Assembly (NCBI GenBank): GCA_005883655.1
Contig: VBDA01000190.1
Location: 1-5,895, forward strand
Direction: 5' to 3'
Source of the DNA: Betaproteobacteria bacterium
GTDB taxonomy: Bacteria; Pseudomonadota; Gammaproteobacteria; Burkholderiales; Casimicrobiaceae
Length of the DNA stretch: 5,895 nt
In this document: positions 1-5,806 of the stretch, piece by piece
Numbering within the stretch: position 1 is the first letter of the stretch
How the letters are laid out: the number at the start of each line of letters is the position of its first letter
Translations under genes and position numbers: made by a program
Notes under the pieces: model-generated
The model's database searches: none
Seen by the model: the letters and a program-made list of their open reading frames with translations, nothing else
What the model was told of the DNA's origin: nothing

Positions 1-2
1 AT

Positions 3-134
3 GCATGCGCGAGGCAGGCGGAGGCGCACCAGAAGGTATACGGCCTGGGACCCTACGATCCGACCCATGGCTCCTACAACTGGATGTACGACTCCTGCAT
101 GCAGGCCGGCGGTTACCAGCGTAAGAAACCTTGA
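3..134 (+). CDS. C-terminal end of a small hypothetical protein (5' end outside the window)
   Basis: The frame starting at position 3 stays open from the window edge to a TGA at 132-134 and gives 43 residues. Roughly 79% of its codons end in G or C, as expected of a real gene in this DNA. The fragment is rich in aromatic residues and has two cysteines. Its middle reads YDPTHGSYNWMYDSCMQAGG, followed by a short basic tail (YQRKKP) before the stop. This dense aromatic/Cys pattern looks like a conserved C-terminal motif of a small, possibly exported protein, but I cannot name a family. The real start and any signal peptide lie upstream of the window. It converges on the minus-strand gene whose stop is only 13 nt away. 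No strong terminator is visible between them. Confidence 0.6.
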   Translation, partial: ACARQAEAHQKVYGLGPYDPTHGSYNWMYDSCMQAGGYQRKKP

Positions 135-147
135 GGACTCTACGGCC

Positions 148-903
148 CTACTGCGGAGGTTTTATATGCGCGGAGATGCGCTGAACGCTTGACGATTCGC
201 GTGTCGCCGTTTCGTTCTCTGCGAGCGGAAAATCGGGCGCCACCATCGACCACGCTTCGCAGACGACCTCGCCCCGCGATTTCCAATGCAATTTCCATTG
301 ATCCGGATGGCGAAAAAACAGCTCTCCGCGTCCGCCACCGGCACCATACAGCGCATATCCAAGCTGCTCCTCGTTTGGCAACCCGCAGAAATGGACGCTC
401 GGGTTCCATTGCGCGAGCCTTGTTGCGGCCGCGAGAAGCGCTCGCTCGAGTAAGACGTTCCGGCCGAGATTGAGCAGCGGCGGACGGCGCGGTGCTCCCG
501 GAAAGAGCATCTCCAGCTCAGCCCAGGCAAATGTTGCGGCAGACGGCCAGTCAGGAAACCGCAAGTCCCGCCGACCGTAACGGGACGGCAATTCACGGGG
601 GGAGCGCGCGATCATCCGGCCATCCAGAGCCACCAGCTGCAGCGGAGGCGGTGGAACATCGGTGAGGAATTCCTTGCGCAACACCGGCTCGCCGTCCGGT
701 TTACAACCCAGCATGAGACATGTATCGGCGTCGCCTACCGCGATCAGCTCATAGCCAAGCAGCTCTTCTTCCAGAATCGGGACCATGTCGAGCGAAAACC
801 CGAGCGGCAGGCTGCGGCGCGCTGCCGCTTCGGCAAGATGGCTACGAACCAGGGGCAGTATCGTCGCCGCTTGGGAAAGTAGTGGATAAAGAGCTTGCGG
901 CAC
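148..903 (-). CDS. Hypothetical protein of 251 residues, family not recognised
   Basis: This open frame runs from a GTG at 903 back to a TAG at 150-148. GTG is the first usable start after the upstream in-frame stop near 948. No Shine-Dalgarno sequence precedes it, so the start is uncertain; the next good candidate is Met40. The protein reads as a soluble globular one. Residues 2-35 are hydrophobic/amphipathic, a Glu-rich stretch follows (LEEELLGYEL, about 44-53), and the centre and C-terminal half are rich in Trp, Phe and Pro. A glycine cluster, YGAGGGRGELFF, lies near residue 190. There is no signal peptide, obvious membrane span or catalytic motif that I recognise. In the first 40 codons about 60% end in G/C, against about 85% at the start of the binding-protein gene, so it may have a different history. 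It is transcribed away from the transport operon. I assign no function; that it is a real gene is likely but not certain. Confidence 0.65.
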   Translation of the reverse strand: MPQALYPLLSQAATILPLVRSHLAEAAARRSLPLGFSLDMVPILEEELLGYELIAVGDADTCLMLGCKPDGEPVLRKEFLTDVPPPPLQLVALDGRMIARSPRELPSRYGRRDLRFPDWPSAATFAWAELEMLFPGAPRRPPLLNLGRNVLLERALLAAATRLAQWNPSVHFCGLPNEEQLGYALYGAGGGRGELFFRHPDQWKLHWKSRGEVVCEAWSMVAPDFPLAENETATRESSSVQRISAHIKPPQ

Positions 904-981
904 GATCAGATGAATTGCGCTAGTTAAGCGAACGCTGCTGCTGACTCAGCACGCGTGCCGCCGCACAGCACTCGTGCGAGA

Positions 982-1004
982 TCGTCCAGGAAAAACCCGG
1001 ACGA
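982..1004. repeat. Short imperfect hairpin with a five-A loop
   Basis: TCGTCCAGG (982-990) and CCCGGACGA (996-1004) pair over eight base pairs with a single A/C mismatch, around an AAAAA loop. Neither side is followed by a T run, so it is not a standard intrinsic terminator. It lies about 80 nt upstream of the minus-strand gene start. Another small inverted repeat, CTCGTGCGAG at 971-980, touches it. Its role is unknown. Confidence 0.4.
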
Positions 1005-1193
1005 GCAGAACAGATGGGGGACGCCGTCGGTTGAGGAAGCGCACGTTGCGGGCCCGCACTGCCACCGCTCCGGAAATCGGGCGACTCGCGGCAACAACCG
1101 GACTACCCTGTTTTCGGGAAGTCATCAAACTACCGTCAGTCGGCGCTGGCCGCTTTTGCACGGCGCCGAGTATGCACCGCGCAATCGCTGCGG

Positions 1194-1213
1194 TATGTCA
1201 GGTAGCGGACATA
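1194..1213. promoter_or_regulatory. Candidate operator: perfect inverted repeat TATGTC-N8-GACATA
   Basis: The arms TATGTC (1194-1199) and GACATA (1208-1213) are exact reverse complements separated by 8 nt, a spacing compatible with a dimeric helix-turn-helix regulator. The ATGTC/GACAT half-site recurs as the palindrome GACATGTC at 1281-1288, next to a TATAGT box. All of this is upstream of the lyase-family gene on a stretch without genes. Regulation is inferred; no regulator gene is visible in the window. Confidence 0.25.
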
Positions 1214-1216
1214 AGC

Positions 1217-1228
1217 GTGCGCGCGCAC
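1217..1228. repeat. 12-bp perfect palindrome of alternating purine-pyrimidine
   Basis: GTGCGCGCGCAC is fully self-complementary and strictly alternates purines and pyrimidines, a composition that favours Z-DNA or could be an operator. It follows the TATGTC/GACATA repeat by 3 nt. In GC-rich DNA a palindrome of this length can also arise by chance. Confidence 0.3.
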
Positions 1229-1315
1229 TTCTGTGTTGTTGGAATGCCTCGCCTGGTCGCGTCTCGAAAAATGCTGCGATGACATGTCGTATAGTTCCAA
1301 TACTGGTCCGAATCC

Positions 1316-1320
1316 GGGAG
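1316..1320 (+). promoter_or_regulatory. Ribosome binding site GGGAG that favours a TTG start for the lyase-family gene
   Basis: GGGAG ends 5 nt before the TTG at 1326, a normal Shine-Dalgarno spacing. The other candidates (GTG 1233, ATG 1284, ATG 1353) lack a comparable site. Third positions between 1284 and 1325 are A/T-rich and look non-coding, which also argues against the longer forms. Confidence 0.5.
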
Positions 1321-1325
1321 AAATC

Positions 1326-2231
1326 TTGCAGCGTCCGTCAATAGCAAGCGCCATGAAGGCCGAACGGCCGCTGGTCACCCCGCTCGCGCACGACGCCCTT
1401 TCGGCGCGCCTTATCGCGAGGACCGGCTTCAAGGCGTTCGCGATCGGTGGCTCGGCGCTTCTTGCCACCCGCTTCGGACTTCCGGACATCGGACTCATCG
1501 GCGTATCCGACATGACCGCCGGGATTCGCGATATCGCCGCCGCGACGGCGTTACCATTCTTCGCCGATGGAGACGACGGTTACGGCGACGTCAAAAGCGT
1601 CGCGCGGATGATCGAGCTTTACGAACAAATCGGCGTCAGCGCGATCCTCATCGAGGACCAGCAGCGCGAGCACAAGCAGCAGCGTGCCGACCGCGCTCTC
1701 GGCGTGGTGGATCGCTCGATCATCGAGGCCAAGCTGCGCGTTGCGCTCGCGGAGCGGAGCAATCCGGATACGTTCATCATCGGCCGCACCGATTCGTACG
1801 GAGTTCTGGGGCTCGACGAAGCACTGCGTCGTGCGGAGCGATTCCTCAAGCTCGGCGTCGATGGTGTGTTCGTCGCGGGACTCAAGTCCATTGCCGACTA
1901 CGAGCGCGTCGGACGCGAATTGCGCGGCGCCCGCCTCTCCGCTGCGATTTTCGAGACCGTGGGCATGCCGTGGCCGACGCCCGCGGAGCTGGGCGAGCTC
2001 GGCTTTGCCCACGTCTCGTATCCAGCCACGCTCCTGTTCCGCATCACCGCGACCATGCATACGGCGCTGATGACGCTTCGCCGTCATGCGGCGGGCATCG
2101 AGCCGATGACGCCCGATCGCACCGCCGACGCCTCGCGCCAGATTCTCGACGACGTCCTGGAGCTAGCCCGCTGGCAGACGATCGAAGCTGGCGCAGCGCG
2201 CGGCCCCGATCCGGCGGAAGAAAGCGCCTGA
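1326..2231 (+). CDS. Isocitrate lyase/phosphoenolpyruvate mutase superfamily protein with a divergent catalytic loop
   Basis: With the TTG start the protein has 301 residues, the usual size for the short members of this superfamily: a TIM barrel that makes or breaks C-C or P-C bonds next to a carboxylate. Visible landmarks are the N-terminal HDALSARLIARTGF segment (22-35), GGSALL (41-46), the metal-binding D-x-D-D-GYGD motif (81-88), IEDQ (109-112), RTD (154-156) and LDEALRRAERF (163-173). Known lyases (methylisocitrate lyase, dimethylmalate lyase) follow EDQ with PK(R/K)CGH carrying the catalytic Cys. Here the residues after EDQ are QREHKQQR, so that Cys and His are absent. PEP mutase also lacks the Cys, but its loop differs from this one. 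The reaction therefore cannot be assigned; lyase, hydrolase, decarboxylase and mutase all remain possible. It is cytoplasmic, with no signal peptide. It lies 136 nt upstream of an ABC import operon on the same strand and may process its substrate. The family call is secure; the start is less so. Confidence 0.92.
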   Translation: MQRPSIASAMKAERPLVTPLAHDALSARLIARTGFKAFAIGGSALLATRFGLPDIGLIGVSDMTAGIRDIAAATALPFFADGDDGYGDVKSVARMIELYEQIGVSAILIEDQQREHKQQRADRALGVVDRSIIEAKLRVALAERSNPDTFIIGRTDSYGVLGLDEALRRAERFLKLGVDGVFVAGLKSIADYERVGRELRGARLSAAIFETVGMPWPTPAELGELGFAHVSYPATLLFRITATMHTALMTLRRHAAGIEPMTPDRTADASRQILDDVLELARWQTIEAGAARGPDPAEESA

Positions 2232-2326
2232 GGTGCGTTACCGATGTGCAGGTTGCGCCCGAGCATCCACGCGCGGTATCGTCCTCAATGTTGCAAGCAG
2301 ATTCCGAACGACCGCTGACAAGAGCG

Positions 2327-2357
2327 CAGGATCCATGCGCCATGAACCTACATCCTG
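2327..2357 (+). promoter_or_regulatory. Inverted repeat abutting the Shine-Dalgarno site of the binding-protein gene
   Basis: CAGGAT (2327-2332) and ATCCTG (2352-2357) are perfect complements. Between them CATG-CGC-CATG (2334-2344) can form a smaller nested stem. The 3' arm ends on the first G of the ribosome binding site, so folding of the leader mRNA could affect translation of the binding protein. This is inferred from base pairing only. Confidence 0.25.
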
Positions 2358-2363
2358 GAGGAG
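2357..2363 (+). promoter_or_regulatory. Strong ribosome binding site GGAGGAG for the substrate-binding protein
   Basis: GGAGGAG lies 4 nt before ATG 2368 (6 nt from the core GGAGG). It sets the start at 2368 rather than the in-frame GTG 2233 or ATG 2335, and this start gives a clean signal peptide. Confidence 0.8.
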
Positions 2364-2367
2364 AAGC

Positions 2368-3351
2368 ATGATGGCCTTGCGTTCCTGGTTGACCGCTACG
2401 CTCCTCGCGGCAGTCGCGACGAGCAGCCATGCGGAGGAGATCGCGGTCGGAAACTATGGCGTGTCCGCCAACGGCATGCCCTTCGGCGTAGCCCTGGTGA
2501 AGGGTTACTTCAAGGAGGAAGGGCTCAACATCACCGGTCTGATCTCGTCGGCAGGCGGCGGAACGTCGCTGCGCAACATGCTGGCAGGCGGCGGCGTTCC
2601 TTACGGCGAAGTGAACCCCGGCGTGGTGGTGTCCGCGATCCTCGCCGGCGCCGACCTCAAGATCGTCAGCGACAACGCACTCACCGTGGCGGAATTCGTA
2701 TGGGCGGTGAAGCCGAATTCGCCGATCAAGAGCATCAAGGACCTCAAGGGCAAGAAGATCGGGTACACCAATCCGCGCTCGACCAGCCAAGCGCTCGCGG
2801 CGATGCTGCTGCAGATCGCGGGCTACAAGCCTGAGGATGCCGAGCTGGTGAAGACGGGCGGCTTCGGCGAAGGCATCGCTGCGCTGGACTCGGGTCAGGT
2901 CGACATCGTGCCCATCACCGAGCCCTTGTGGTCGAAATACAAGGATAAGTATCGTGCGGTGATCGTCGCCAGCGACGTGCTGCCGCCGCTCGACAACGTC
3001 GTGGGCGTGACCACGGTCGAGATGGCTGAGAAGCGCGGCGACTTCATCCGCGCCGTCATTCGCGCGCGGCGCAAGGCGGTCATTTTCATGCGCGAGCACC
3101 CCGACGAGGCCGCGGAGATCGTCGCCAAGCAATACAACATCGAGCCCGCAGTGGCCCGAAGCGCGGTGCGTAATCTCACCACGAGCATGACCAAGGGAGT
3201 CCCTTACTGGGGCGAGGGCGAAATCCACCTGGAGGGCTTGAAGCGCATGATCGAAGCGCAGCGTTCGGTAGGCGCCATCACTGGCGAGGTCGATTACAGC
3301 AAGATCATCGACACGCGCTTCCTCCCGGACGATCTGAAAGCGCTGAGATAA
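2368..3351 (+). CDS. ABC transporter periplasmic substrate-binding protein, NMT1/THI5-like (SsuA/TauA class)
   Basis: The protein has 327 residues, typical of the family. Residues 1-22 form a Sec signal peptide: Arg5, a hydrophobic core (WLTATLLAAVAT) and a likely cut after SHA22. The mature protein opens with a first beta strand, EIAVGNYG, followed by FGVALVKGYFKEEGLNI (39-55), the usual 'moves from cell surface cue to ageing helix' of NitT/TauT binding proteins. AGGGTSLRNMLAGGGVPYGE (62-81) is the region that normally contacts ligand. Residues 121-141 carry the family hallmark (I)KDLKGKKIGYTNPRSTSQ, leading into the second lobe. LDSGQVDIVPITEPLWSK (173-190) is the usual hinge and second binding region. 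It delivers substrate to the permeases encoded just downstream (22 nt to the ATPase start). Related proteins bind sulfonates, nitrate, thiamine precursors, riboflavin or aromatic acids. The ligand here cannot be inferred from the sequence alone. Confidence 0.96.
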   Translation: MMALRSWLTATLLAAVATSSHAEEIAVGNYGVSANGMPFGVALVKGYFKEEGLNITGLISSAGGGTSLRNMLAGGGVPYGEVNPGVVVSAILAGADLKIVSDNALTVAEFVWAVKPNSPIKSIKDLKGKKIGYTNPRSTSQALAAMLLQIAGYKPEDAELVKTGGFGEGIAALDSGQVDIVPITEPLWSKYKDKYRAVIVASDVLPPLDNVVGVTTVEMAEKRGDFIRAVIRARRKAVIFMREHPDEAAEIVAKQYNIEPAVARSAVRNLTTSMTKGVPYWGEGEIHLEGLKRMIEAQRSVGAITGEVDYSKIIDTRFLPDDLKALR

Positions 3352-3373
3352 CGCGTGTGATTCGGGGCGCATC

Positions 3374-4189
3374 GTGACGACCCAGGTCGCGCTCTCCAAC
3401 GTTGGCAAGACCTTTCCGGCGAGCCCGACGACGGCCGCGCTGCATGCGCTCGGGCCGATCGATCTCGAGTTGCAGCGCGGCGAATTCTTCGCCGTGGTCG
3501 GACCATCGGGTTGCGGCAAATCGACGCTGCTCGAGATCATCGCCGGCTTGACTCCGGCAACGCAGGGCAGCGTCGAGTTCGAGGGACGGCGCATCGCCGG
3601 CGAGGCGCCCGACAGCATCGGCGTCGTGTTCCAGGAAGACGCCTCGCTGCCCTGGCTCGACGTCACCGAGAACGTGGCGTTCGGCCTGCGCCGGTCCAAG
3701 CTTGCGAAGGATGAACGCGACGCGCGCGTACGCGACGCGTTGCGACTGGTTGGCCTCTCGGATTTCGCGACGAGCTATCCCGCGCAGCTCTCCGGCGGCA
3801 TGCGCCAGCGCGTGTGCATCGCACGGACGCTGGTGATGCAGCCACGGTTGATTCTGCTCGACGAGCCATTCGGCGCTCTCGACCAGCAGACGCGCCTTCT
3901 GATGGGCGACGAGCTCCTGCTCATGTGGCGCGCGACCGGTGCGACGGTGTTCCTGATCACGCATGCGCTCGATGAAGCGACAATGCTCGCCGACCGGATC
4001 GGCGTGATGTCGGCGCGCCCTGGGCGCCTCATCGACGTCGTGGAGACAAACTGGCCACGCGAACGCGACAGCCGCATCGTCGAGCGCAGCGAATTCGGGG
4101 CGATCACCGCGCGGCTGTGGAAGACGCTGCGTGAGGAATCACTGAAGACCATAGGCCGTGCCGTGCCGAAACCGGCTGCAGACGCATGA
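3374..4189 (+). CDS. ABC transporter ATP-binding protein, NitT/TauT (SsuB/TauB-like)
   Basis: This 271-residue cytoplasmic ATPase has every motif needed for activity. Walker A is GPSGCGKST (43-51) and the Q-loop glutamine is Q87 within VVFQEDASLPWLDVTENV, where the PWLDV..NV stretch is typical of the nitrate/sulfonate/taurine class. The ABC signature is LSGGMRQRV (139-147), Walker B is LILLDEP (159-165) with E164 as catalytic base, the D-loop is GALD (167-170), and the switch histidine is H197. It starts at a GTG preceded by GGGG at 3364-3367, 22 nt after the binding-protein stop. It has no fused extra domain. It hydrolyses ATP as a dimer to drive the permease pair encoded by the next two genes, the first of which begins inside its stop codon (ATGA overlap). 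Translational coupling is therefore likely. Confidence 0.97.
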   Translation: MTTQVALSNVGKTFPASPTTAALHALGPIDLELQRGEFFAVVGPSGCGKSTLLEIIAGLTPATQGSVEFEGRRIAGEAPDSIGVVFQEDASLPWLDVTENVAFGLRRSKLAKDERDARVRDALRLVGLSDFATSYPAQLSGGMRQRVCIARTLVMQPRLILLDEPFGALDQQTRLLMGDELLLMWRATGATVFLITHALDEATMLADRIGVMSARPGRLIDVVETNWPRERDSRIVERSEFGAITARLWKTLREESLKTIGRAVPKPAADA

Positions 4190-4938
4190 AACGCCTGTTC
4201 CTCTACCGGCTCGCGGTCGTCGCCGGCGCGATTGCCTTGCTCGAGATATTCTGCCTGACCGGCGTCATCGACAAGATCACCATGCAACCGCCGCACCTGA
4301 TCGCGAGGGACCTGTATCGCCTGCTGGCGTCGGGCAGGATGAACGGCGCCATCTGGAAGACGTCGACCAACACGCTGCTCGCGCTGGTGCTCGCCCTCGG
4401 GGTTGGCGTGGTCGCGGCAGCCCTGCTCCATCGCCTTCGCGCTTTGCGCGATACGCTGGACCCGCTCTTCGCCACCTACTACGCCGTGCCGGTGTTCGCG
4501 TTCTATCCGTTCTTCATCGTCGTGTTCGGGCTCGGCGATCTGCCGCAGATCCTGATCGCGTTCATGCTCGGGGTGGTGGCGATGATCGTCAACACGCTGA
4601 ACGGGCTCGACCGCGTGCCGCCGGTGCTGCTTAAGACCGGCCGCATCATGCGCCTTACTCCCATCGATACCGCGCTGCGGCTGACGCTCCCGGCCGCGGG
4701 GCCATACATCCTCACCGGCGTGAAGCTCGCGGTCGCATACGCCTTCATCGGAATCATCGGCTCCGAATTCATCCTCTCGCGCGGCGGAATCGGCTACGAG
4801 ATCAACTTCGCGTACAACAACTTCGACAACGCGACGATGTATCCGCTGATCGTCCTGATACTCCTTGCGTCGATCGCGATCAACACCGTGCTGACGCGCT
4901 GGGAGAAGACGCTGCTGGCCCGCCGAGGCGCGCGATGA
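4186..4938 (+). CDS. ABC transporter permease, NitT/TauT type (first of two)
   Basis: This is a 250-residue inner-membrane protein with about six hydrophobic spans (roughly 6-26, 62-82, 98-116, 120-138, 176-196 and 217-236), matching the BPD_transp_1 permease fold. The cytoplasmic coupling (EAA) loop lies at about 149-180 and ends in LTLPAAGPYILTGVKLA, close to the consensus LPaalP-i-tGlrla. The EAA triplet itself is replaced by KTG. ATGA overlaps join it to the ATPase upstream and to the second permease downstream, so the three are almost certainly translated as a unit. Having a second, different permease gene suggests that it supplies half of a heterodimeric channel. The rest of this class mostly uses one permease as a homodimer. 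Substrate is unknown. Confidence 0.95.
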   Translation: MKRLFLYRLAVVAGAIALLEIFCLTGVIDKITMQPPHLIARDLYRLLASGRMNGAIWKTSTNTLLALVLALGVGVVAAALLHRLRALRDTLDPLFATYYAVPVFAFYPFFIVVFGLGDLPQILIAFMLGVVAMIVNTLNGLDRVPPVLLKTGRIMRLTPIDTALRLTLPAAGPYILTGVKLAVAYAFIGIIGSEFILSRGGIGYEINFAYNNFDNATMYPLIVLILLASIAINTVLTRWEKTLLARRGAR

Positions 4939-5684
4939 GTGAGCGGCGGCGACACGGAGGACGCAACGCGCTGCTGCTCGTCGCGGCGCTGTTTGCGCTC
5001 TGGCAGGCGATTTACTGGGCGGTGGGCGATATCGCGTTGTCATCGCCGCTCGCGACGCTGCGCTACACGGCGCAGCTTGTAACGGGCGAGGATTTCAGAA
5101 TGCATCTCTCCGATACCATGCGCGCGTTCGCCATCGCCTTCGTGTTGTCGGTGGTGATCGGCCTGTTGGTGGGCTTCTGGCTCGGCTTCGATCGACTGTC
5201 CGGCGACGCTCTCGAGCCGATGATCGTGACCGTGTATGCCATTCCCAAGCTCACGCTGTATCCGATCCTCCTTCTGGCGTTCGGGCTCGGCCTGTCCGCC
5301 AAGGTTGCGTTCGGGGTACTGCACGGCACCATACCGATCATACTTTTTACGCTCGGCGCGGTGCGCAATACCCGGCCGATTCTACTCAAGACCGCGCACG
5401 TGCTGAAGCTATCGCGGCCGCAGATGGTGCGCTGGATCCTGTTCCCGGCGGCGATACCCGAGATCTTCACCGGCTTGCGCGTCGGATTCTCGCTCACGTT
5501 GATCGGATCGCTGCTTGCCGAGATGTTCGCGTCCCAGCGGGGCTTGGGTTACCTGCTGATGAATGGAATCGGCCTGCACAACATCGAGCTTGTCATGTCG
5601 GTGACGCTGCTGATCGTCGTGTTCGCGGCGGCGGTGAGCACGCTGCTCCTGCAGGTCGATCGGAAGCTACACCGCAAGGGTTGA
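4935..5684 (+). CDS. ABC transporter permease, NitT/TauT type (second of two)
   Basis: This 249-residue protein has about six membrane spans (roughly 10-29, 64-84, 97-119, 122-144, 174-196 and 219-240) after a short, strongly basic N-terminus (SERRRHGGR) that should stay in the cytoplasm. The coupling loop at about 150-184 ends in FPAAIPEIFTGLRVG, a good match to the BPD_transp_1 consensus, again with KTA in place of EAA. The segment YAIPKLTLYPILLLAFGLG (101-119) aligns with YAVPVFAFYPFFIVVFGLG (100-118) of the first permease. The two are thus paralogues, but differ through most of their length. It starts in an ATGA overlap with the first permease and is the last gene of the operon visible before a 122-nt gap. 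Confidence 0.95.
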   Translation: MSERRRHGGRNALLLVAALFALWQAIYWAVGDIALSSPLATLRYTAQLVTGEDFRMHLSDTMRAFAIAFVLSVVIGLLVGFWLGFDRLSGDALEPMIVTVYAIPKLTLYPILLLAFGLGLSAKVAFGVLHGTIPIILFTLGAVRNTRPILLKTAHVLKLSRPQMVRWILFPAAIPEIFTGLRVGFSLTLIGSLLAEMFASQRGLGYLLMNGIGLHNIELVMSVTLLIVVFAAAVSTLLLQVDRKLHRKG

Positions 5685-5685
5685 A

Positions 5686-5705
5686 GATCGCGTCAAATCG
5701 CGGTC
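5686..5705 (+). terminator. Weak hairpin just after the permease operon
   Basis: GATCGCG (5686-5692) and CGCGGTC (5699-5705) can form a 7-bp stem with one G-U pair and a six-base loop, one nucleotide after the last permease stop. No T run follows (ATATGGG), so it is not a standard intrinsic terminator. It may only slow polymerase or protect the mRNA end. Confidence 0.25.
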
Positions 5706-5728
5706 ATATGGGTCGGGTATTGTTGTCA

Positions 5729-5750
5729 CAGGAAACCGTTGCTTTCCCTG
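5729..5750. repeat. Imperfect inverted repeat upstream of the last gene
   Basis: CAGGAAA (5729-5735) and TTTCCCTG (5743-5750) pair except for one bulged C, around the 7-nt loop CCGTTGC. It lies in the 122-nt gap before the partial gene at 5807. TTGTCA at 5723-5728 resembles a -35 box, but no -10 box is found at the right distance. It could be an operator or a chance repeat. Confidence 0.2.
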
Positions 5751-5796
5751 CGCTCCAAAGATGCCGGCAAGCGAGCGCATCCACTGTCACTGCCAC

Positions 5797-5800
5797 GGAG
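5797..5800 (+). promoter_or_regulatory. Ribosome binding site GGAG for the partial gene at the window end
   Basis: GGAG is followed by 6 nt and then ATG 5807. The earlier ATG at 5802 is followed directly by TAA and is only 1 nt from the site, so it is not the start. This spacing supports 5807. Confidence 0.6.
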
Positions 5801-5806
5801 AATGTA

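Larger units (their letters stand above)
904..1325. other. Intergenic region between divergent genes, with several inverted repeats and no convincing gene
   Basis: This 422-bp stretch separates the 5' ends of the minus-strand hypothetical gene and the plus-strand lyase-family gene, so it should hold promoters for both. Its short open frames (for example around 955-1344 and 974-1282) have Arg/Thr-rich, unstructured translations and are not supported. It contains a hairpin at 982-1004, palindromes at 1047-1058 and 1217-1228, inverted repeats at 1140-1169 and 1194-1213, and the palindrome GACATGTC at 1281-1288. TATAGT at 1290-1295 resembles a -10 box, but no good -35 box sits 16-18 nt upstream, so I do not call a promoter. 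No tRNA, IS end or direct repeat was seen. Confidence 0.6.

Noticed and set aside
126..162. AAACCT/AGGTTT inverted repeat with a following TTTTAT between the two convergent genes, as a bidirectional terminator
   Set aside because: The stem is only 6 bp, A/T-rich, with a 25-nt loop that does not fold further, and the arms lie inside both coding ends.
1140..1169. TCGGCGC/GCGCCGA inverted repeat as an intrinsic terminator
   Set aside because: The arms are exact, but the loop is 16 nt, no T run follows, and it sits upstream of a gene, not after one.
1233..1325. Longer N-terminus for the lyase-family protein from GTG 1233 or ATG 1284
   Set aside because: Neither has a ribosome binding site, and third positions in 1284-1325 are mostly A/T. 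The GGGAG before TTG 1326 is better. ATG 1353 remains a possible shorter start.
955..1344. Short plus-strand open frames in the intergenic region (955-1344, 974-1282)
   Set aside because: The translations are Arg/Thr/Ser-rich without structure, have no ribosome binding site and overlap each other. The longer one also runs into the lyase gene start.
2233..2367. Longer N-terminus for the binding protein (GTG 2233 or ATG 2335), which would put an SWRRSMM twin-arginine-like sequence before the signal peptide
   Set aside because: GGAGGAG before ATG 2368 and a complete Sec signal peptide from that start are more convincing. The Arg pair is encoded by the ribosome binding site itself (TGGAGGAGAAGC).
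2044..3699. 551-codon open frame on the minus strand, antisense to the lyase end, binding protein and ATPase start
   Set aside because: It is antisense to well-supported genes, and its translation is rich in Arg, His, Asp and Ala without domain motifs. This is the usual shadow of high-GC codon bias.
3775..5043. 422-codon open frame on the minus strand, antisense to the ATPase and first permease
   Set aside because: The translation is low-complexity (Arg/Glu/Asp/His-rich) and opposes genes with clear families, so it is a codon-bias shadow.
5721..5745. Sigma-54-type promoter (TGTCAC ... TTGC) before the last gene
   Set aside because: The distance between the two elements is about 4 nt too long for a -24/-12 promoter, and the GG of the -24 element is not intact.
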